NCBI GenBank assembly: GCA_007258455.2
Contig: VDFB02000003.1
Coordinates: forward strand, 40,117,986 to 40,181,985
Source: Sequoia sempervirens
Lineage: Eukaryota > Streptophyta > Pinopsida > Cupressales > Cupressaceae
Length of the DNA stretch: 64,000 bases
Direction of reading: 5' to 3'
The number at the start of each line of letters is the position of its first letter. The stretch's first letter is position 1. The translations under genes were made by a program, and so were the position numbers. The notes beneath the pieces were generated by a model. It searched no databases and was not told where the DNA came from. It saw nothing but the letters and a program-made list of their open reading frames with translations. Below are positions 56,911 through 64,000 of the stretch, piece after piece.

Positions 56911-58766
56911 ATGTTTCATGTAAATCATGTCAACCAATCACCCTATCAGCCATTTATCCCAAACAGCCATGTAACAACAGCCTATCAGCATGCTCAACAT
57001 GCTTACCTCCCACCCACCACTACTCAGCCTTTAGATCAATATTCATATGTTCACAATCAAATCCAAGAGGTTGAGGATATGAAGAAAAACATGAATGCAA
57101 CAAAGGACATATTGTTAAACATCACGGAGCAGATAGAAGAGTTTAGGAGGCAACAAGAGCTTGATTTGTAGTAGCAGGAGTTAGCTGTAAAAGAAGAGTA
57201 GATGAAGTTTTTGTTTGCTCAAAATCATGAAGTCCAAACAACTTCCTTCATTCCATATCAACCCTTTCAAGATGAAATTCAGCCTTTTCAAGATGAGGTT
57301 TTTGCAGAGCAGCCCATTGATTAGGATAGCTCACTTATCTTGGAGAAGATTAGAAATGTAAATCCATTGCGTTTAGCTTTGGAGGTTTACCATTTAGAGC
57401 AGCTAAAGATTGAATAGGAAAGGGTTGTGAGGTCTAAACCAATCAAAATTCCAAGTTTTAGGAGTGCTCTTTCAATATAGCAGCCAATTCGTAGCCAAGA
57501 GCATCCTGAAATACCTCATAATGAACTTAGTAATCCTATTACAACAGCTAAACATTCTTGCAATGCCTTTGGTACTAGCAAATTAGAAAAATCATATGTC
57601 AAGCAAGAGGTTGTTGTTGTTTATAGTGTGTTTCTAGCTGAAAATGAATACAACGCATGTATAGAGGAGGTAGGTTCAAGCTTGACATTGAATCCTTTAC
57701 ACTTTGATTCGTTTGACAAGTTTTCCAATGCTTTTTATGAGATAAACAAAAGCAGAATGGAAAAGCTACAGGGTGAAAGTCTTCTGTCGCAAAGAAAAGT
57801 TGTCAAGGTTTCACTAGACAAGGTGCCACCTGAGGAGGAGGATTCAATTTCTTTGTTTGACTAGCTACTTGGATTTATTGACAGTGAGAAAGATAGTATA
57901 TAGGTGTTCAACTTATCAGTTGATTTGGAGCAACAAGAGCACGCTAAATTTTTTGGTGAGTTGCTAGTCCATGACAGCAAGGATGATAATCTTATTTTGC
58001 ATGAGGATATTACTGACTACCACCCTGAACATAAAAATAACTTAGATCAAGCATCAAATTTTTTTCAGAACTTCCTTTGTATTACATTGAAGGGGCTAGC
58101 ACAAATGAGTTGAAAGCAACTTTCCTTGAAGAGCAGTCAAGTGAATTAATTGAAAATGATCAGTCTCTTCAAGACATATCAAGGTTTGACTTTCAAGATC
58201 CCACTTGTTCAGCTTGTAGAGAGCTTGCTACTCTGTTGAACTCTTGTAGCAATCAAAAGCCTAAGCCAGTGAATAATGAAGACAATCAGGCACTGGAAGG
58301 TGTAGGGGCTGATTTGCAAAAAGGGGTTGTTCAAGTGGAGCAAGAAAGGCAGTAAAATACAGATATTGAAGCACCTTTCAAGACAAAGTTTTGTGTTCAA
58401 CATAATCAAGTGATTAGAGAGGTTGTAGTTGATAAGGGAGAAGTCAACAAAAGGAGTTATCAGTTTGACCTTTCAAGAGGATGTCCAATCAGGTATCTTT
58501 CTAGAACTGATATTCAAAGCATGCCTAATGTAGTTTCAGTAAAAGGACAACAGATTCAACTTGTCTTTTCACTCCAAACCAATAGTACAGTTGGTTATTT
58601 TCAAGGGATGAGTGATTTTGTGTACATTCTTTATGGATCTTTCCACCAATTTATTGAGCATTATAAGGTGCTTCATCTATTTTCAGCTGTCCATAAGCAT
58701 GAAAATCAATATTTGTTGTCAAGGAAGGGCAACTATTTCTCACAACCAATGAATGGTCATGTTTGA
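56911..58766 (+). pseudogene. E5 single internal frame, unknown, TAG-riddled
   Basis: The frame runs from 56911 to about 58100, then shifts by one and continues to 58766. It is interrupted by TAG at 57169, 57172, 57199, 57322, 57415, 57478, 57862 and 57901, and by TAA at 58353. Discounting the stops it would span about 618 codons. The start is Pro/Gln/His-rich (QSPYQPFIPNSH). The next part predicts a coiled coil (NQIQEVEDMKKNMNATKDIL, ITEQIEEFRRQQ), and then comes a long acidic region. A CSACRELATLLNSC segment lies near 58215. No capsid, zinc-knuckle, protease or RT motif was recognised. It lies directly after the primer site, so it may replace gag. Confidence 0.55.
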
Positions 58767-59071
58767 GCACTAATATTGTTGGTTAGTGTAGGGTAGGGTA
58801 GAGTTTCAATCTTTCTTTCAATAAGTGCCCCATGGCACATTTTCATTCCAGTATTGTTTTGCTTTCAATAAGTGCAGTTGCTGCACTTGGTTTTCCAAAT
58901 TATGTCTTCAACAGAGTTGCAGTAGTTTCTTTTAGTTTGCATGTTTTGAAGCTAAGTTACAAAGGTTTTCAGAAGTCTGAAGAGCAGAGACAGGGACTCC
59001 ATGCCCAATGGATAAGTTATATACTGGTCCGTTGTGTTTAGCAAGAAAACACTTCGCAGAGGTTGCCAATT

Positions 59072-62000
59072 TGTTACCTATTTTCTAGTACGAGCTCAAA
59101 TAGGTAGAGTTGAATCAAATTCATCATTGATAGGTACAAAAAATTTCATGTTTTGTTGTTAAAGTATTCATTGATCATCATAGAGATCAATTTACATCTG
59201 AATCATAGTTTTATTGTGCAAGTATTTGAAACAAAAAATTGAGAATTTGCATAATAATGCTTTTTATTCATTTTGTAAAAACACTAAATCTCGCACAAGC
59301 CACAAGATTAACTAAATTTGATTATGACAAACAAATGATGAATAAACAATTCAAGGAAAAACTACACTACTGAACATAATGTAAGCATAAAGAAGAGGAG
59401 CAATTCATCATTTCCTGTAATGATGAATCACTTTCATTGGTGTCTTCAGTTGTTGCGTCTCCAAGCAGCTGCAACCTCGTTTCCTTGCTCCATGAACCTG
59501 CAAAATTGTAAGGGAAATGGTTTTAGAGGTGTACTCTAAGCAATGACGAATTACATTCCACCTTACACCTACACTACCAATAGGAATGTAATTGGCATTA
59601 AATCAAGCATTCACCAAATGAAAGGTTGACAATAAAAAAAAACATAACTCAATGGAAGCTTTCAACTTCTTTTATTTTGCTAACATGTTTATTTCAATGT
59701 GTAGGAATAGGTTCATCATGTTCGAGGTCATTTTTATCATATATGTGGAGTAAAACGGGCTCCCACAAGGGTAGAACCTGGCATATCATGAGGACACCTC
59801 TCATTCACATCATATATGAGAGTTATTTAATCAAAGAAAGAAACAATCATCATTAGACTGTCATCAAGAAGTATAATTCAGCATGTGAAGACAATTTAAG
59901 CAATTATCTTTTGCTCATCAAGACAAATAACAATTAAATTGTTTCTTTCAATATTAGAGCAGCATAGTCCATTCCGACATTCAAGAGACAAAATAGATTA
60001 ATCCATAATAGCATCATTATGCAAAGCAAGTTCACATCTGCTCTTATTTCAAAAAGAGTTAACACAGTCATAGAAACATGATTTGAAGTTTCAAAATATA
60101 TGCTACACGACTGTCATGTTGATAGTAGCAATGCATGGTGCAGTCAATCAAAGAAGGGGCAATCAATGATGCTCTTTTAAAAGGATACATCAAGAGAAAG
60201 CATATTGACAATGAAAGAAAACAATCCAAAAGAACATTGCTTTTGAAGTGTTGTTTCCTCATTTTTTATATTAACAAAGCATGAAAGATTGTGTGCTTCA
60301 GAATGTATGCTCAAAGCAAGATACCATTAAATGAATTAGTCTGAAAGCTAGTGGAAAATTTTAAAGAAAAAAGAGCCAAAGCCAAGTATTTACACAGTAT
60401 ACCAGAGTGCTCTTACACTGTATGGAATCAAGAAATTTTTTTGCTACAGGTGTGCATTAGTGGAGCGGAAAAAGATTAATGAAAAATGAATGGAGGAGCT
60501 AGATCTGGCAAGAGTAAGAATGCTGATACAAAACTGGTAAAAGTAAAATGTTTTTAATTGTCAAAATCTCAAAGGACAGTCATTAATTTTCAGTACTAAG
60601 TAATAGATGCTTATTTCTAAAAAAAAATGACATTGACAGACATTAGTGGAGCAGCAATTAAATTCTTTGAAAAAAAAACAATACAGAATGACAGTACCAT
60701 GAGAGGTAGCCATGCACGTGCATATAAGGTTTTCAAAGGTTATATATGAAAACTGAATCAAATGATTAATTGCAGATTGTTATCCAAGTATAGGGAAGTA
60801 GTTCATTTACATGAGAATATATCTTACTTTCCAAATAACAATGAATGAAAGGAGACAGTGAAGTTGATTCAGATATAGAATTGGAAAAATGCAAGCATTA
60901 CATTCATAGATACAAGGAATGCTATCTCAAAAAATGCATGACATGTGATACCTTGAAATTCCTGTTTGAAATAAGAATAAGCAACAACAGAAAATTATAA
61001 TGCTTATTAAGTTGTTGAGTGTAGTGATGAGCAACAATTATGAACAACAATATTTAGCAATATATGTTTAAAGCTACAGCTAACTTTCAATTTTAATATT
61101 TTATCAAGTGATAGTCACAGTCATGAGAACAGTGCAGGGAAGCATACGAAGGAGATCAACAAGGGTGTTCAGAGATTTCTTTTAGTTACTAAATAACATA
61201 AGGGTTTTTTCAATTTTTTCTTCAAATAAGAGATGCCCATGTTTAAAAAACAAGAAGAGTGAAATGCTTTCATAGGCCGAAATTATATCACTGGAATTGA
61301 AATTTTTAGGAAAATCTATATCACAAAATCTCTTTTAAGCTTCTTCCTGTCAAGTTACGGTCTAAGTCTCCAGCCAGCATTTAAGCAGTGTGAATAATTA
61401 TCAATAGAATAGATGTATCAGGATAATGGAGGGCGCGGCCAGAAAGGAGTTGAAGACATATACATAATAGGAGAAAATAGACTTACCAAAGCCACCATGA
61501 ACAATGTTTTCCATAAATCCTTTCATAGTATATATTTACCAGTGCAAGTCATACAGTCAAGAGTTTTCATGGCGGCCAGAGTCAGACAAAGTGTAGAGAT
61601 CGATAGGGACAAAGAATATATCAAATATTATGCACAGTTGCGGCTTTAAAGCTCATAAAATGCTATATAATGGAGTCAAGATACCTCAAACTAGTAAAAA
61701 TTGAACTTACCATATGAAAATCAGCAAGATTCAGTTCAAAAACATCCAAAAAGTGTAGATTCAAGCCATTTCATGGTGGAATTTCAATTTCAAACCCTAC
61801 TCAGCAGTGGCGGCCAACTTCTTCGTGAAGCTTTCTCAAAGTCAAAAGAATGATTAGGGTTCAATTTTTTCTACCCTAAATCAGTATAAGTTCGAATTTT
61901 TCTTTTTCTCTAATGATTTTTAACAATCATTATGTCTTATTTTTTTCCTGTGGCTACTTTGACTCTTAAGTCAATATTGCTTTTATCATTATGATCGACT

Positions 62001-63321
62001 ATTATCAAAAAATTTCCAATACACATGATGGTCGATTAATATTTTTTGGAAATAGTGAATGCATATTGGAAAAATGCTAAGTATAATGTAAGAAATCCCG
62101 TGAGATGAGAATGAAGGCTTCTGAATTGACATTATGCCTCAATATTTTTCTTTCTTTTATTTTTGCATTCTCAATGTAGCTTAATCGATTAAATGATACA
62201 TTATAAATCATTTAATTAATTAGCTATCTTTACATGCAAATAAAAGACATCGCATGAGTTGATTAGAAGATCCATGTAGATACAAGTAAAGCCAACTAGA
62301 GGACAAATTAATATCAGATTGTTGACTGAAAATTTGTCATGCAAGAATGGACTTTGAGTTATCATGGGCGAATTCATTAAAGCAAGGAAAATTTTGCATG
62401 TTTTTGGCTTGCATTCAGAGATTTCCAGTTCAGTTTGAGTTACAGATCAATTGCATGCTTTATGACTGCAGTTCGAGACTGAGTTCACTAATTTTTGTAT
62501 GAGTTTGAACCTTATTTTTAGGGATTTTTGCTTCTGCTCGGATTTCACTTTGGATTTGTCACTTTCTCACTGAAATTGACTTTCAATTTTTTGTTCATGC
62601 ACTTTGAAGTGCATTCTCATTGTATATATTGAAAAAGTTTTTCTTTTTCATTTAGTTCTTGTTATTCAACCTTTGCATTCTGCAAAATGAATGGTCATGT
62701 AACTCAGCTTTCAGATTAATACAACAGTGTTTTTATAGGTTTACTTGTGTATTTTTGCAAAAGATTCCTTCAAATTGTAGTGAAATCAAAGTCTACCCTA
62801 TCATTTGTTTGTTTCTATGAATGATTTGATGAATTTTTATTGTGTTTAAATATCAAAACCTTTAAAATCTTTGTCTCATTTATATTTGCATACATTCGAA
62901 TAGTTAAAATCATAGGTCTAAGTTTGTGTAAAATGAATAATATTCTTCTTTGCTGTGAAAACCCTGTTTTCCTTCAAAGGTGATTTATTCAAGCCTTCCT
63001 TAGAATCATTTTTTGTGGTGAAACTATCAAAATTGACTTGTGTGGTTAGTTTTCTGAGGTTTATTGTGAATCAAAATTATAAATCTTTATCAATTAGGTG
63101 TGTCACCGTCAATTTATAGTTTCCTTCATTTAGCAATAGTTCTTCTATCGTTTCTCCCAGTAAGTTACCAGTTATTAATTTGAGAATCATATAGGAAGCC
63201 GACCTAGAATCTGGAGGTTCAATCTCGTTATAGGTCACCCACAACCTGATTTTGATCCAATGTTTCAATAAATTGTTGAATTCAATTATTCAAGCATTCG
63301 GGTGCAATCTGTTTGACAACA
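59072..63321 (+). repeat. E5 right LTR (3' LTR), 4250 bp
   Basis: It begins TGTTACCTATTTTCTAG and ends GTTTGACAACA, and is collinear with the left LTR. The sequence before it is not a clear polypurine tract (CGCAGAGGTTGCCAATT). The following 5 bases are TGTAT. Confidence 0.9.
62597..62632 (+). promoter_or_regulatory. E5 right LTR promoter: palindrome and TATA box
   Basis: The same ATGCACTTTGAAGTGCAT palindrome and TGTATATATTG box as in the left LTR, unchanged despite several percent divergence around them. Confidence 0.58.
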
Positions 63322-64000
63322 TGTATATTGTTTGCATCATCAAGTGGAATGAGGTAATCTATAGAAGGATCATTTTGGAATGGAGAAACATGAGGTCTCC
63401 AAACATCTACCAAATTTTGGTCCAAAGTGTGAGAGGGCATTCAATGGTTGCTATAACCAACATAGTGTAAGTATCAACATAAGAACCAATGATTCCTAAT
63501 ACATGATCAATTTTATTACCTCATACTTATTTCCTTCTAGGTGTGTTTGGTTCAAGCATAAGACCATAAAGGTAAGAAAAAAGTTTTAGCGATTTGAGAT
63601 TCTCTATAATGCTTTTTTCCAAGACTCGTGCTTAGCCTTGTCTAGGATTAACACAGAAGGATGAGTAGAAAAACCCATGATACAATCGTCAAATGATTAC
63701 AAAGGAACACCAATACACTCCCACCTTTTTCACTAGTATCAAAGATCAGCCCCCAAAAAATTATAAGGTTGGCACTTTATATTTTAGTGTGTTTACAAAG
63801 CCTTTTCCAAGATACAATGCTCAATAGGCTCAAAATATCCAAAATTAAAAATTCTGATACAAAATGAATTTGAGACAAAATCTAGAAAAAATAGTCTTAT
63901 GGTTGTGTAGTGCTCTTCAAGACCTTTCCAACGTTTATTCATTTCCGCAAAATGGAGCACTGAGGTGAAATTTATGGCCATTTGAAGAAATTTGCGTAAA
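63322..64000. other. no gene seen
   Basis: The 680 bases right of E5 contain no frame with recognised similarity and no obvious repeat shared with the rest of the window. It is the right flank of the E5 insertion. Confidence 0.6.

Larger units (their letters stand above)
52391..63321 (+). mobile_element. E5: LARD-type giant-LTR retrotransposon
   Basis: Two direct repeats of ~4.25 kb (52391-56653 and 59072-63321) enclose 2.4 kb. The ends are TGTTACCTATTTT (CGTTACC in the left copy) and TTGACAACA. A good primer-binding site follows the left LTR. The flanks GGTAT and TGTAT match at 4 of 5 bases. The interior holds one decayed frame and no protease, RT or integrase. The proportions (LTR ~4.3 kb, short interior) are like the LARD elements first described in barley (Sukkula). 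Proteins must have come from an autonomous partner. Confidence 0.88.

Noticed and set aside
63322..63600. Possible host exon right of E5 (GTAAG- and TAG-like splice words)
   Set aside because: No recognisable protein similarity in any frame; splice-like words are common by chance.

Overview
The window looks like gene-poor intergenic DNA from a very large land-plant genome. It is AT-rich and packed with nested, decayed LTR retrotransposons (Ty1/copia and Ty3/gypsy), with a few broken host-gene pieces. I infer a gymnosperm-like genome from the element types, their age and the very long LTRs, but no single feature proves this. I see no intact host gene, no tRNA or rRNA gene and no CRISPR array. 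Boundaries and similarities below were read by eye from the sequence.

Left part (1-17 kb). The 3' end of a + strand copia element (1-2714) lies in a + strand gypsy integrase remnant (2733-3340). Element E1 (about 4.7-17.0 kb, - strand) is a long gypsy element of the Tat type. Reading leftwards it has a 5' LTR, primer-binding site, gag, protease, G-patch, reverse transcriptase, RNase H, a second (archaeal-type) RNase H and integrase. A solo LTR (9014-9561) sits in its pol region. No left-hand LTR of E1 was recognised.

Middle (17-36 kb). Two related ~0.9-1 kb LTRs (17005-17916 and 32354-33318) bracket a region called E2 (- strand). Inside E2 are a nitrate-transporter (NRT2) pseudogene split by a foldback DNA transposon, a decayed PPR pseudogene, an unrecognised decayed reading frame, and a younger nested gypsy element E3 (25137-31491). 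E3 has a perfect 5-bp target duplication and carries protease and G-patch remnants. To the right lie a second copy of the PPR segment and a decayed + strand copia RT/RNase H.

Right part (36-64 kb). A - strand copia LTR (36170-36644) is followed by an open 195-codon frame of unknown function whose DNA recurs several times nearby. Then come two giant-LTR elements without recognisable pol. E4 (38187-52097) has LTRs of about 3.65 and 3.85 kb that contain a 39-41 bp minisatellite, and its interior carries a decayed frame with repeated Cys/His motifs. E5 (52391-63321) has LTRs of about 4.25 kb around only 2.4 kb of interior, which holds one decayed frame. Both resemble the LARD class of non-autonomous elements, which depend on proteins supplied by other elements. 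E1 and E5 have similar primer-binding sites.

Nothing here looks like a working gene system. The most unusual items are the frame-independent minisatellite in the E4 LTRs, the repeated Cys/His-motif frame in E4, the G-patch domain in two separate gypsy elements, the stop codons of E5 that are almost all TAG, and the host-gene fragments lying between the E2 LTRs.
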